64,000 bases of DNA from Phycisphaerae bacterium (GTDB lineage: Bacteria; Planctomycetota; Phycisphaerae; Phycisphaerales; UBA1924), in NCBI GenBank assembly GCA_016873295.1, contig VGXM01000012.1, forward strand, positions 1 to 64,000. The letters run 5' to 3'. The position numbers were made by a program, and so were the translations under genes. The notes under the pieces are model-generated. The model did no database searches and was not told where the DNA came from. It saw only the letters and a list, made by a program, of their open reading frames with translations. Position 1 is the first letter of the stretch. Every line of letters begins with the position of its first letter. Of the stretch, positions 9,788 through 18,511 are shown piece after piece.

Positions 9788-10141
9788 TCAGCACCCGGCG
9801 TTGAACAGGTTCATGGACGCCAGGAAGTCGTCGAAGTCGATCGTCCCGGCGCCGTTGAAGTCAGCGCGGGGGTCGCCCGTCAGGTCCGCCGGGCAGGGGG
9901 TGGGCACTCCAGTCGCCCGCACCCTCCGCGTCCCCGCGAAGGTGCCCGAGATCGACTCGAGCACCAGGTCGAGCAGCACGTTGGCGGTGACGCCGGTCGT
10001 CGCCGTGGGGAGCGCCAGCGGCACCTGCGGCAGGGCCTGGTTCAGCGTCGGCGCGTCTGAAAAGTCAATCGGGCGCGACCTGACCGACCGCGGCGCTGGC
10101 GAGCGCCGCGACCAACGCTGCGAGTGACCGACACGTGGCAT
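9788..10141 (-). pseudogene. Decayed or frameshifted small dockerin-tailed protein
   Basis: The readable frame ends in a single EF-hand-like segment (ADFNGAGTIDFDDFLASMN) and NAGC, the usual end of this family, but the first Ca-loop is missing and loop position 5 is Ala. Upstream, a good signal peptide (SLAALVAALASAAVGQ) is encoded in another frame and stops at 10065. Moving one base at about 10070 joins VAP to IDFSDAPTLNQALPQ. The nearest ATG (10141) is in the frame of the body, so two compensating frameshifts would be needed. The body between (VPLALPTATTGVTANVLLDL) is too short for a known domain. It may be a relic or contain sequencing errors. Confidence 0.5.
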
Positions 10142-10390
10142 GGCTCCGCGGCTTCGGCGCAGCAACAAGCGGCGCGGGTGCGCTGGGCGCTGCTCCCGAG
10201 CCCGACGCGACCGTGCACCCCTGTATCAGAAGCCGGCCGCGGATCAACGGCCAACCGAGGGCCGGCGGTCCGCGGGCGAGTTTGAGTGCGGCGTCCCGAC
10301 GCGCGCCACCGGGGCGCCCTCGAGCGGATCGGGCCCTTCGTCGCCGCGCCGGGGCCCGCCGGGCCATGGCGGGCGGGATGGGGGCCGTCC
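10142..10390. other. Intergenic stretch with no supported gene
   Basis: About 250 bp between the decayed dockerin gene and the terminator of the PEP-CTERM gene. It has ORFs in several frames, all Arg/Pro/Ala-rich and without recognisable features, as expected for high-GC non-coding DNA. No promoter or RNA motif was recognised. Confidence 0.5.
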
Positions 10391-10428
10391 CAAAACAACA
10401 ACCGCCCGCCCCTTTCGGGACGGGCGGC
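10391..10428 (-). terminator. Rho-independent terminator of the PEP-CTERM-like gene
   Basis: On the minus strand a GC-rich hairpin (CCGCCCGTCCC, loop GAAA, GGGGCGGGCGG) is followed by TTGTTGTTTT. It lies about 50 bp after the stop of the gene at 10480-11310. It is one of the few hairpins in the window with a proper T-tract. Confidence 0.75.
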
Positions 10429-10479
10429 GATGTGTGTCCGATCCGAGTCCGGCGACGGCCGCCGGGCTCGTGGCGGTGG

Positions 10480-11310
10480 TTACCGGCGGCGGCGCCCGGC
10501 GATCAGGCCGCCCAGGCCGAGCAGCGCCAGGGCGCCGGGGGCGGGCACCGCGTCCGTGTTGATGCCGTAGCTCGACAGGATCGTGACCGACGAGCCCGGA
10601 TTGACGTGCACCACCCACTGGAACCCGGCGGTGATATCGCCGGGGCCGAAGGGAAGGCCCGTGTTCGCCAGGTTGTTCACGGCCGTGTTGGTCAGCAGGG
10701 GCAGCAATGTGTTGTAGGGATTCACCTGGTAGTTGGTGGCGCCGACGCCCCACCAGTCCGCGCCCTTCCCCGTGGCGTCGGTGATCCGCATCCGCTGGTT
10801 GGGGGTGGTGAGCGTGCCGGAGTCGCTGCCGGCGCCCATGATGTCGAAATCGACGAAGTGGAACATGTTGAGGTCGACCGACGCCGGGCCGTTGTTGGTG
10901 ATGATCCAGGTCTGGTCCATGCGGACCGAGGTCGCACCGCTGGGCTGACCGGTCAGCGTGTAGTTGAGCGTGCCGCTGAGGCCGCCCGAGAGGTTGTAGC
11001 CATAGGTGACGCCGTTGGTGCCGTGCAGAACGCGGCTGGTGGCGTTGGCGATGGCGAACTCCCGCGTGTCGTTGGTCGTGCGGTAGAACCACCAGTCGCG
11101 GAAGATCTGGTCGGGGGTGGTGGTGTTCGGCTTGAACAGGTCCATCGTGGGCGGCGTGGTCAGCGTCGCCGACGTGGCCAGGGTCGCGCCCGCCGTCGTC
11201 CCGCCGATGCGGTACAAGGCGCCGTTGCTCGTCAGGTGGACGCCTTGGTTCTGGGCGACCGCGGCCGAAGCCAGACCGGCGACCGCCGCCAACACAATCA
11301 CGCTCTTCAT
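10480..11310 (-). CDS. Secreted protein with PEP-CTERM-like sorting signal
   Basis: A 276-aa exported protein. The signal peptide MKSVIVLAAVAGLASAAVAQ opens at 11310 with GAGGAG upstream. The body (QGVHLTSNGALYRIGG … DWWFYRTTND … MDQTWIITNNG) is beta-rich and not assigned to a function. The C-terminus is a sorting signal of the PEP-CTERM type: VPAPGALALLGLGGLIAGRR, that is a Pro motif, a membrane span and an Arg cluster. Such tails are processed by exosortases, which are not encoded in this window. It is the only gene of this block anchored by PEP-CTERM rather than a dockerin tail, so at least two surface-sorting routes operate side by side. Confidence 0.82.
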   Translation of the reverse strand: MKSVIVLAAVAGLASAAVAQNQGVHLTSNGALYRIGGTTAGATLATSATLTTPPTMDLFKPNTTTPDQIFRDWWFYRTTNDTREFAIANATSRVLHGTNGVTYGYNLSGGLSGTLNYTLTGQPSGATSVRMDQTWIITNNGPASVDLNMFHFVDFDIMGAGSDSGTLTTPNQRMRITDATGKGADWWGVGATNYQVNPYNTLLPLLTNTAVNNLANTGLPFGPGDITAGFQWVVHVNPGSSVTILSSYGINTDAVPAPGALALLGLGGLIAGRRRR

Positions 11311-11486
11311 GTCTCGTCTCCTCCTCAGTATCGCTTCCAGCGACACCTTCGATTGACGTGACCGGGTGGCAGCACGCCTGCGCACCCACGGGTCAAGGCT
11401 CGACGGCCTCGTTGCTGGCCCTGATCACGCGCTCGAGGAACTGCGCCGCTCGCGGCCGACACTTCCCCATACCTCTTATGGCCGCG

Positions 11487-11514
11487 AGTATACCGCCCGG
11501 TAGGCGGAATGCAA
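11487..11514 (-). promoter_or_regulatory. Possible promoter upstream of the PEP-CTERM-like gene
   Basis: On the minus strand TTGCAT (11509-11514), a 16-bp spacer and TATACT (11487-11492). It would leave a long leader of about 170 nt before the ATG at 11310. TTGCAT also forms the -35 of the candidate promoter at 30043-30071. Confidence 0.3.
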
Positions 11515-11663
11515 CGTCTTCTTACCCGGTTCGGCCAGCGCGACCGGCAAGCAGGGCGTGCCGGTACCGAACGTCGACCGATAAGGGGCTCCGGCGAGGT
11601 GGCGCGGCACCCTCCGTCGGCCTCTCCGCCGCTCGTTGCCCCCGCGGAGGGGAGCCGCCTCCC

Positions 11664-14060
11664 TCAGCACGGCGTGTTGAAGAGGTTGATGAACTCCAGG
11701 AAATCGTTGAAGTCGACGGTCCCGTCGCCATTCAGGTCCGCCCGCCGCGCCGAAGCGTTGTAGTCGTTGAGGAACGCGAGGAAGTCGTTGAAGTCGACGG
11801 TTCCGTCGGCGTCGCCATTGAGGTCCGCCCGCCGCGCCGAAGCGTTGTAGTCGTTGAGGAACGCGAGGAAGTCGTTGAAGTCGACGGTTCCGTCGGCGTT
11901 CCAGTCTCCCTCGCAGACGACCTCGAACTGCCGGTGCATCTCGTGCTCCTCGTGTTCGAGGATGTGGCAGTGGTAGGGGTAGCGGCCGAGGAAGCTGTCG
12001 AAGCGGGCGATGACGCGGGTGATCTGGTTGGGGTGGGCCGCGACCGTGTCCTTCCAGCCCATCTCGTTGGGTGGAGGCGGGACGCGTGGGCCGACGGGCG
12101 TGACCACGCCGCCGATCACCTCAAAGCCCTGTCGGTCGAGGACCTGGAATGAGACCAGGTGCATGTGCATGGGGTGGGTCACTCCCGAGCGGTTGACCCA
12201 GGACCAGACCTCGGTGGAGCCGCGCCGGGGGAACTCGGTGACGTCGTCCCAGCGCAGGTCGTTGATGGCCCACATCTCCGTGTGCATCGGGCAGGCGCCG
12301 TGGGGCATCTTGCGGAGCATGAAGTCGCGTTCGACCGTCGCGGCCTGCTCGTTCATCCGCGGCACGGGGACGAGCGCCGAGGGCAGGGGGGCCGTGCTTC
12401 CCGTCGCCGAGGTGACGACGAACTTCATGACGTTGGGGATGACGCCCACGCCCGGCGTGCCGGGGAAGGGGGCCGGCGCGGAGTTGATGAGGATGATCTC
12501 CGTGCCCGCGGCGTAGGGGGCGAAGTCGATCACCAGGTCGGCGCGCTCGCCCGGGGTGAGCGTGACCGAGGTCATGGGGACGGGGGCCTCGAGCAGCCCG
12601 GTGTCGGATCCGATCTGCCAGAAGGTGGCGTCGTTGGACAGGCGGAGGGTGTAGGTTCTCGAGGTCGAGCCGCTGATCACGCGGAAGCGGTACTTGCCGC
12701 GCTTGACGTTGTGGTAGGGCCAGACCTTGCCGTTGACCACGATGAAGTCGCCGAAAAAGTGGTCCATCCACTCGGCGGGGTACTTGAGCGACCCGTCGGG
12801 GTTGAAGGACCGGTCCTGGATGGCGAGCCCGACCTCGTACTCGCCACGGGGCAGGGCCAGGGCGTCCTCCTCGGCGTCGCGCAGGAGGTAGAACCCGGCC
12901 AGGCCCATGTAGACGTTGAGGCGCGTGATCCCCATGGCGTGGTCGTGGTACCAGATCGTCCCCGCGGGCTGGTTGTTGGGATAGGTGTAGAGCGCGGAGG
13001 ACTCGCCCGGGGCGATGACCGCCTCCGGGTAGCCGTCGCTGTCGGCGGGAACGTGCCCGCCGTGCAGGTGCGTCACGACCACGGGCAGGTCGCCCCTCAT
13101 GTTGGGCCCGTGGAGGCAGAGGTCGACGGGGAGGACGTGGCGCGTGCGGAGCTGGCCCGTGGCCAGGTCGCGCAGGTCGTTGGTCCAGGTGACGGTGACG
13201 GGCAGCCCGCGCCGTGCCAGGATCGTGGGTCCAGGGTACGACCCGGCGTAGCCCCACACCGTCGTCAGCGGCAGGTCGCGGTGGAGCCGCTGGGCGACTT
13301 CCACCACCGAGATGTCGTAGTGCGCGGCGCCGCCGGGGACGCCGATCGTCGGCTGGGCGATGCCCGGCAGCGGAAGCGCATCCACGAAGGGCGTGAGCTG
13401 CGGGATGCAGTTGGCGGTGGCGCAGTTGCTGTTGTCCCCGCGGTAACTCCCCGACTGGGCCGCGCACTGGGCGGCGGTGGCGGTCACGCACGCGCCCGAG
13501 GGCAGGCAGCACGCGCCGGTAAGCGCCGGCGGCGTGTAGGTGATCTCGAGCACGGGGCGGCGCGTGGTGACGAGGGAGTCCCTGGAGTCGAACCGGCGCT
13601 GGGAGTGCGACCCGGCCTCGCTGGAACGCACCAGCCACCCGTGGTTGCCCGAGCCGGAGTTGACCCAGCCCTGCACGTCGGCGATCAGCGCCGGCGCGGA
13701 CCACTCGAAGTAGCCGGAGGTGGTCGTGACCACCCCCGAGGCCGACGGGGCCGAGACGAAGTCGCCGCCGACGCTGGTCCAGAACTGGGTGGGGTAGAAC
13801 CCGTGGAGCCAGGTGGCGTCGTTGGTCGTGGAGGCGGCCCCCGAAGTCTGTTGCCCGCCGGCGACGGAGGTGCCCTCGCCGAACGCCGCGGTCAGGCGGT
13901 GCACGCTGATGGCCTCGCTGGTCGAGGCCTGCGTGTAGGCGAGATAGAGCCGGAGCGTGGCGCTGGTCACGGTGGAGCCGGGGGGGACGGAGGAGAGGTC
14001 AAAGGCGAGGACGGCCCTGCGGATCACGCCGTCGGCGTCGGTCCCGACGATGAAGCCCGT
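11664..14060 (-). CDS. Intact 3' reading frame of the broken gene: multicopper oxidase plus dockerin tail
   Basis: This part of the broken gene remains open and holds the second DNRLRE-like domain, the complete oxidase with all copper-ligand motifs (HLHGGH, WYHDH, HPMHMH, HCHILEHEEHEM) and the dockerin tail. The open frame extends artificially to an ATG at 14444, but residues before about 14060 are an out-of-frame reading of the first DNRLRE-like and Cys-rich region. It has no signal peptide of its own, so if translated alone it would not be exported. Confidence 0.6.
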   Translation of the reverse strand, partial: TGFIVGTDADGVIRRAVLAFDLSSVPPGSTVTSATLRLYLAYTQASTSEAISVHRLTAAFGEGTSVAGGQQTSGAASTTNDATWLHGFYPTQFWTSVGGDFVSAPSASGVVTTTSGYFEWSAPALIADVQGWVNSGSGNHGWLVRSSEAGSHSQRRFDSRDSLVTTRRPVLEITYTPPALTGACCLPSGACVTATAAQCAAQSGSYRGDNSNCATANCIPQLTPFVDALPLPGIAQPTIGVPGGAAHYDISVVEVAQRLHRDLPLTTVWGYAGSYPGPTILARRGLPVTVTWTNDLRDLATGQLRTRHVLPVDLCLHGPNMRGDLPVVVTHLHGGHVPADSDGYPEAVIAPGESSALYTYPNNQPAGTIWYHDHAMGITRLNVYMGLAGFYLLRDAEEDALALPRGEYEVGLAIQDRSFNPDGSLKYPAEWMDHFFGDFIVVNGKVWPYHNVKRGKYRFRVISGSTSRTYTLRLSNDATFWQIGSDTGLLEAPVPMTSVTLTPGERADLVIDFAPYAAGTEIILINSAPAPFPGTPGVGVIPNVMKFVVTSATGSTAPLPSALVPVPRMNEQAATVERDFMLRKMPHGACPMHTEMWAINDLRWDDVTEFPRRGSTEVWSWVNRSGVTHPMHMHLVSFQVLDRQGFEVIGGVVTPVGPRVPPPPNEMGWKDTVAAHPNQITRVIARFDSFLGRYPYHCHILEHEEHEMHRQFEVVCEGDWNADGTVDFNDFLAFLNDYNASARRADLNGDADGTVDFNDFLAFLNDYNASARRADLNGDGTVDFNDFLEFINLFNTPC
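11734..11907 (-). repeat. 87-bp in-frame tandem duplication in the dockerin tail
   Basis: Two units of 87 bp (11734-11820, 11821-11907); roughly the first 79 bp of each are identical. The duplication adds 29 residues and creates an odd junction, DLNGDADGTVDF, giving three EF-hand-like loops instead of two. Confidence 0.85.
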
Positions 14061-14092
14061 CCGTCGGCGTCGGTCCCGACGATGAAGCCCGT
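14029..14092 (-). repeat. 32-bp perfect tandem duplication causing a frameshift
   Basis: Copies at 14029-14060 and 14061-14092 are identical. Because 32 is not a multiple of three, the frame changes here. It sits inside the second DNRLRE-like domain at GGGTGFIVGTDADG. Confidence 0.9.
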
Positions 14093-14594
14093 GCCGCCGC
14101 CGTTGGAGAGTGACCCGTCGACCGTCTCGTAGAGGGTGTTGTCCTTGGAGGGGGTGAACAGCCGTGCCTGCGCGCCCGTGCAGGGGTTGGGCGAGCACGA
14201 AGAGCCGATGCCCTGGAAGGAGCCGCCCTGCCCGGTGCAGAGGGCCGAGGTGGTGGTGACGCAGGTGCCGCCCGGCAGGCAGCAGGCGCCGACCTGGCCC
14301 GAGGGCGGCGTGTAGACGATGGTGAGGCGCGGGCGCACCGAGGGGTCGGCGTTCTCGCGCGTGTCGAAACGCTTGGTGGTGCGGGCGGTCGACTCGTTGC
14401 CCTTGAGGAGCCAGCCGAAGTTCGACCCCGGGTCCGCCAGCCACGCCGCCACCTCCGCCGCCATCGCCGACGACGACCAGGTGTACGGCCCGTGGTTGTC
14501 GCCCACGGCGGTGGACGCCGACGCCGTCGCGCTGAAGTCGCCCCCGGGCGAGGCCCAGAGCGTGCCGGAGAAGAAGCGGTGGATCCAGGTGGTG

Positions 14595-14628
14595 TCGTTG
14601 AGTTCGGAGGGTCGTTGAGTTCGGAGGG
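14595..14628 (-). repeat. 17-bp perfect tandem duplication causing a frameshift
   Basis: Copies of TCGTTGAGTTCGGAGGG at 14595-14611 and 14612-14628. The insertion shifts the frame within the first DNRLRE-like domain, just after GGAPSELND. Confidence 0.9.
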
Positions 14629-15244
14629 CGCGCCGCCGCCCTCGCCCCCGCCCGCGACCGAGACGCCCTCGCCCCAGCTCGCGTTCACGCGGTGGAGCGT
14701 CATGGTCTGGGTGCCGGCGCGCGTGCGCGACTGGTTCAGCGTCAGCGTCACCGCGTTGATCGTCGACCCCTGCGGGATGATCGACAGGTCAAACCGCACG
14801 ACGGCCCGCCGCGCGAACCCGTTGTCGGTCTTCCCCGAGAACATGTGCGTCCCCCGGCCGTTGCTGATCGAGCCCGTGGGTTCGTAGTACAGCGTGTTGT
14901 CCGCCGCCGCGGGCAGGTCGATCATCTGCTGCTGCGCGGGCGCGGACCCCGCGAGCGTGCCCACCAGGACCAGAAACGCGCCGAGCATGCGCGCGAGCAT
15001 GGGACCCTCCTTCAAACGGGTCGGTCTTCCCCAGAGTGTCGGGGCGGGCGCACCCCCAGCGCCGAACTCGGCGCCGGCCCGAACGTGAACCACTCCCGTC
15101 GCGGGCGGAGCGGTCGCGCGAACCCAGACCCCGGAATCAAGGACCGACATGTCCGGAGTCTACCCCCAGCCGGGGTTCTCACCAAGAGAGATCCGCCGGT
15201 TCTCGCCGGGATTCGCGGTCTGTTCGTAGGAAAGACCGGTCCGA

Positions 15245-16321
15245 TCAGCAGCGGGCGTTGAAGACGTTGAGGAAATCGAGGAAGTCGCTGAAATCCACGA
15301 CCCCGTCGCGGTTGACGTCGGCGCGGGGCGTCGCGGCGTTGAAGTCGTTCAGGAACGTCAGCAGGTCGTTGAAGTCAATGACGCCGTCGGCGTTCCAGTC
15401 GCCATCCGGCGGCAGCACCTCGCGGTAGAAGTCCCAGTTGGCCTCTCCCATCGCGTGCAGCAGCGCGAGGGTGTCGTGCCCCACGCCCGGGTATGTCCGC
15501 CAGTCGTGCGGGAGGTTCAGCGACAGCAAACGCGCGTGCAGGTCGGCGTTGGGCGCGAGCATGGCGTCGCTCTCGCCCACCGCGAAGCGGACGCGCAGCC
15601 CGTTCGAGATGATCTCGGGGCGGTGGGCCTCGCCCAGCCACCAGGGGCTGCTGGCGTAGAAGATCGCGGGGTCGCTGTTCCAGACTTCCTGGAAGATCTC
15701 CGCCCGGCGGGCGGGCGGCACGCCCGTGCCCCAGGGGGCGTTCATGAAGTCGGTCTGCACGGGCCCGGCGCCGAGGAGCGACGCCGCGCGGAACCGGTCG
15801 CTGTACTTCAGGCCGAACCGACCCGCGCCGTAGCCGCCCATGCTGAAGCCCTCGACGATGCGACCCTCGCGGGAGGCGATGGTGCGCATCGTCGCATCGA
15901 CGTGCGGGACCAGCTCGCCGACGATGACCGTCTCGAGGGGACGCGAGCCGTTCGCCGCGTCGCAGTACATCCCGAAGGGCATGCCGTTGGGGAACACGAC
16001 GATGACCGGGCGGAGGCGCCCGTCGGCCATCGCCGACGCGAACCAGTTGGTCATGGGCGCGATTCCCGCGGTCGCCGAGCCCGAGCCGTGAAGCCAGTAG
16101 AGCACGGGGAAGCACCTGTCGGGCTGCGCGTCGTACTGGGGGGGCGTGAAGACGTGAAAGCTGACGGTCGTGCCCGCGGCGGCGCTCTGGAACGTGCGGT
16201 ACTCCAGGCGCGGGGCCGTGACCGGGGGAGTGGTCCACTGGGCTTGTGCGGTCGGCGCGGGGCAGGCGAGCGGGGCGATGAGGCAGGCAAGCCCGAGCGT
16301 GCGCGGCAGAAGGTGTGGCAT
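15245..16321 (-). CDS. Secreted alpha/beta-hydrolase esterase (esterase D/feruloyl esterase type) with dockerin tail
   Basis: A 358-aa exported hydrolase of the putative esterase family (PF00756-like). The signal peptide MPHLLPRTLGLACLIAPLACP… opens at 16321, with GGAGGG upstream. Visible hallmarks are the oxyanion region VLYWLHGSGS, the nucleophile elbow GFSMGGYGA (catalytic Ser), a candidate acid in VGESDAML and the catalytic His in YPGVGHD. The tail has loops DWNADGVIDFND and DVNRDGVVDFSD and ends FNARC. The likely role is cleavage of ester bonds in polysaccharide or other polymer outside the cell; the substrate cannot be read from sequence. The longer frame to 16459 lacks a signal peptide at its start. 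Confidence 0.83.
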   Translation of the reverse strand: MPHLLPRTLGLACLIAPLACPAPTAQAQWTTPPVTAPRLEYRTFQSAAAGTTVSFHVFTPPQYDAQPDRCFPVLYWLHGSGSATAGIAPMTNWFASAMADGRLRPVIVVFPNGMPFGMYCDAANGSRPLETVIVGELVPHVDATMRTIASREGRIVEGFSMGGYGAGRFGLKYSDRFRAASLLGAGPVQTDFMNAPWGTGVPPARRAEIFQEVWNSDPAIFYASSPWWLGEAHRPEIISNGLRVRFAVGESDAMLAPNADLHARLLSLNLPHDWRTYPGVGHDTLALLHAMGEANWDFYREVLPPDGDWNADGVIDFNDLLTFLNDFNAATPRADVNRDGVVDFSDFLDFLNVFNARC

Positions 16322-16489
16322 GAGGCCCTCCGCGGGGATCAACGCCCGCCGCGAGGGAGCATTGCACGCCGGCGCGGAACGTCGCGCTCCGGCCGGGCTC
16401 GAAGGGCACGGGCGCGCGATCGGCCCTGGCCCGGGGCGGCCCTCGGCGGCGTGCGTCACCGCCGGGGCGAGGGTCCGGCCCGCGCCGCG

Positions 16490-17920
16490 TCAGCACCCGG
16501 CGTTGAACAGGTTGAGGAACTCCAGCAGGTCGTTGAAGTCCACCACGCCGTCGCCGTTGATGTCGGCCCGCGGGTTCTGGGCGTTGAAGTCGTTGAGGTA
16601 CTCCAGGAAGTCGTTGAAGTCCACGGTCCCGTCGTTGTTCCAGTCGGCGAGGCATCCGAGCTCGATCATGAACGCGCCCACCCCGGTCGTGGCGAGCACG
16701 CCGCGGAAGATGATGGAGCGCCCGTCGCGGCCGATGGCAAAGCCCTCGGTGATCCCCCCCGTCGCCGTCGTCCCCGCCACGGTCGTGAGCGTCTCCCCGT
16801 CGATCTGCGTCACGCCCTTCTGCACCAGGAGCTGGTTGTTGAGGAAGAGGCCCTGGTTGGTGGCGGTGCTGCCGGTCCACTGGGCGTACCAGACGACGTC
16901 GCCCGCGTCGGTGATGCGGACGGGCCCCGTGCCGAACGAGCTGATCGTCTCGGTGGGGATGCCGGGCACGGGGTCGCCCTTCTGGATGAGCCTGGCGCCG
17001 TTGCGGATGAGGACGGAGTTGGTGTTGGTGTCGCCGCTGAGCGCCGCCTTGAAGACGTACCCGCCCGAGTTGTTCATGTCGAGCTTCGTGCTCGTCCCGA
17101 TGTCGGTGTAGATCCGCCCGTCGATGGGCGACACGTCCCCCTTGCGGGCCACCAGCGTCAGGTCGCGGTAGAGGGCGCCGTTGGTGGTCGTCACCCCCGT
17201 GAGGCTGGCGACGTACATGGCGCTGCCGGCGTTGGTGATGGCGAAGTTCTCGCCGCCGGTCCCGAAGTCAACGACGGCGTCGGCGACGCCGGGCAGCACG
17301 TCCCCCTCCTTGGCCAGCACGCTCTCGGTGAAGGTGCCGGCGCCCGCGTCGTAGTTCACCCACACCAGCCCGCGGTCCACCGTCGTCGCGATCGCCGGGT
17401 CGTCGATGCTCGCGACCATGAACAGGCGGTTGGTGTCGGTCATCTTCACCTCGAAGAACCCGATGTAGGGCGTGCCGGCGGAGAACTGCGGCGCCGTCGA
17501 GATGTTGCTCTCCTGGATCAGGAGCGTCGAGTTGAAGTAGACCCCGCTGTCGTTGGTCGAGGCGCCGGTGTTGCGCAGGAAGAGGTTCCACCCCGAGTCG
17601 CCGTTGTTGTTCATCCCCACCGAGTCGAAGGAGCTGATCAGGGCCGGCGAGGGGGCGATCGCGTCGTTCTCGCGCAGCAGCACCGCCCCGTCCTTGATCA
17701 GGATGCGGTCGGCGTCGGTGAAGGGATGGTCCGTGTCGCTCTCGACGATCCACGAGCCGGCGTTGTTCACCGCGACCGCGTCGATCGTGGTGACGAGCCC
17801 TACCCCAAGGATCGCATCGTTGCGCTTGACCAGCGAGCGGACCGACACCTGCGCGACGGCCGACCCGGCGACCAGGACCAACACCGCCACCGGCGTGAAT
17901 GCGATCAGGGTGCGAACCAT
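16490..17920 (-). CDS. Secreted dockerin-tailed protein of unknown function (repeat beta protein)
   Basis: A 476-aa exported protein. Signal peptide MVRTLIAFTPVAVLVLVAGSAVAQ. The ATG at 17920 is preferred over 17926 because GGAGG lies 6 nt upstream of the former and abuts the latter. The body has repeats of the form 'NNxGDxxxxxxL…T…NxGLFxNxxLLxQKGD' (for example KGDPVPGIPTETISSFGTG, MNNSGGYVFKA), suggesting a beta-propeller or similar fold. The tail has loops DWNNDGTVDFND and DINGDGVVDFND and ends NAGC. The family is not recognised beyond its resemblance to other planctomycetal exported proteins. Confidence 0.75.
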   Translation of the reverse strand: MVRTLIAFTPVAVLVLVAGSAVAQVSVRSLVKRNDAILGVGLVTTIDAVAVNNAGSWIVESDTDHPFTDADRILIKDGAVLLRENDAIAPSPALISSFDSVGMNNNGDSGWNLFLRNTGASTNDSGVYFNSTLLIQESNISTAPQFSAGTPYIGFFEVKMTDTNRLFMVASIDDPAIATTVDRGLVWVNYDAGAGTFTESVLAKEGDVLPGVADAVVDFGTGGENFAITNAGSAMYVASLTGVTTTNGALYRDLTLVARKGDVSPIDGRIYTDIGTSTKLDMNNSGGYVFKAALSGDTNTNSVLIRNGARLIQKGDPVPGIPTETISSFGTGPVRITDAGDVVWYAQWTGSTATNQGLFLNNQLLVQKGVTQIDGETLTTVAGTTATGGITEGFAIGRDGRSIIFRGVLATTGVGAFMIELGCLADWNNDGTVDFNDFLEYLNDFNAQNPRADINGDGVVDFNDLLEFLNLFNAGC

Positions 17921-18073
17921 GCCCATCCTCCCTCGCCCCCCATCCCGGGCACGATACGCGGGGCGCCGCCCCAACGCAACGGGATTCTCACGCCGCCTGA
18001 CCCGATAACCCGCCCGGCCCCACGGATCCCGGGGCAGGTCGGCGGATGCCGGCCGCCGGGCCGCCGACGGCGC

Positions 18074-18511
18074 TCAGCAGGGGGCGCTGGACCGGTTGAG
18101 GAACTCCAGCAGGTCGTTGAAGGCGACCTCGTCGTCGATCTTGAACTCGAAGTGCCCCCCGCTGCGCCCATGCACGTTGATCAGCGCGTGCACCGACCAG
18201 TCGAACGACGCGCGGTAGGACCGCCCCGCCTCCAGCGTCACCGTCTGGAGAATCTCGACCCCCTGCTGCCCCGCGCCCGGCGCCGTCTGCCCGACCATGA
18301 ACGGCGCGGCCCGCGAGACCGGGCGGGGACCCGCCGGCCCGTCGATGTCGTACAGGGCGACGCCCTGGAACAGAGTCCCTCCCTTGGGCGTGTTCGAAGC
18401 CACCCAGGGCGCAAACGCCCCCGTCTCGAAGTCGCCGTTGACCACCTGCGCCGACGCCGCCCCCGCGCCGACCGCGGCGATCAGCCCCGCGATCCGTGAT
18501 CCGATCATCAT
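18074..18511 (-). CDS. Small secreted protein with truncated carbohydrate-binding-like domain and half dockerin tail
   Basis: A 145-aa exported protein. Signal peptide MMIGSRIAGLIAAVGAGAASAQ; the start could be 18511 or 18508, with GGAG upstream. The body begins VVNGDFETGAFAPWVAS, typical of DUF642- or CBM-like beta-sandwiches. It runs without break from a beta strand (HFEFKIDDEV) into AFNDLLEFLN and ends SSAPC. The first dockerin loop and the D-x-N-x-D-G part of the second are absent, so calcium binding is not expected. The simplest reading is an internal deletion that fused the middle of the beta domain to the last helix of the tail. Confidence 0.65.
   Translation of the reverse strand: MMIGSRIAGLIAAVGAGAASAQVVNGDFETGAFAPWVASNTPKGGTLFQGVALYDIDGPAGPRPVSRAAPFMVGQTAPGAGQQGVEILQTVTLEAGRSYRASFDWSVHALINVHGRSGGHFEFKIDDEVAFNDLLEFLNRSSAPC

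Larger units (their letters stand above)
11664..15000 (-). pseudogene. CotA-like multicopper oxidase with two DNRLRE-like domains and dockerin tail, broken by two frameshifts
   Basis: The reconstructed product is a secreted copper oxidase. The ATG at 15000 (AAGGAG upstream) opens signal peptide MLARMLGAFLVLVGTLAGSAPA. A DNRLRE-like beta-sandwich (DNTLYYEP…AVVRFDLS) and a Cys-rich insert (ACCLPGGTC) follow, then a second DNRLRE-like domain and a second Cys insert (ACCLPSGAC). Three cupredoxin domains of the CotA type come next, with copper-site motifs HLHGGHVPADSDG, WYHDHAMG, HPMHMH and YPYHCHILEHEEHEM all intact. The tail is a duplicated dockerin ending FNTPC. Frame is lost at a 17-bp tandem duplication (14595-14628) and regained by a third frame at a 32-bp duplication (14029-14092). 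Reading frames are 15000 to about 14612, about 14611 to about 14061, and about 14060 to 11664. Without both duplications the gene would be intact, so recent inactivation, phase variation or assembly error are all possible. Confidence 0.8.

Noticed and set aside
12159-14132. 657-aa plus-strand ORF antisense to the multicopper oxidase
   Set aside because: Composition is typical of antisense high-GC shadow; the minus strand carries all copper-site motifs.
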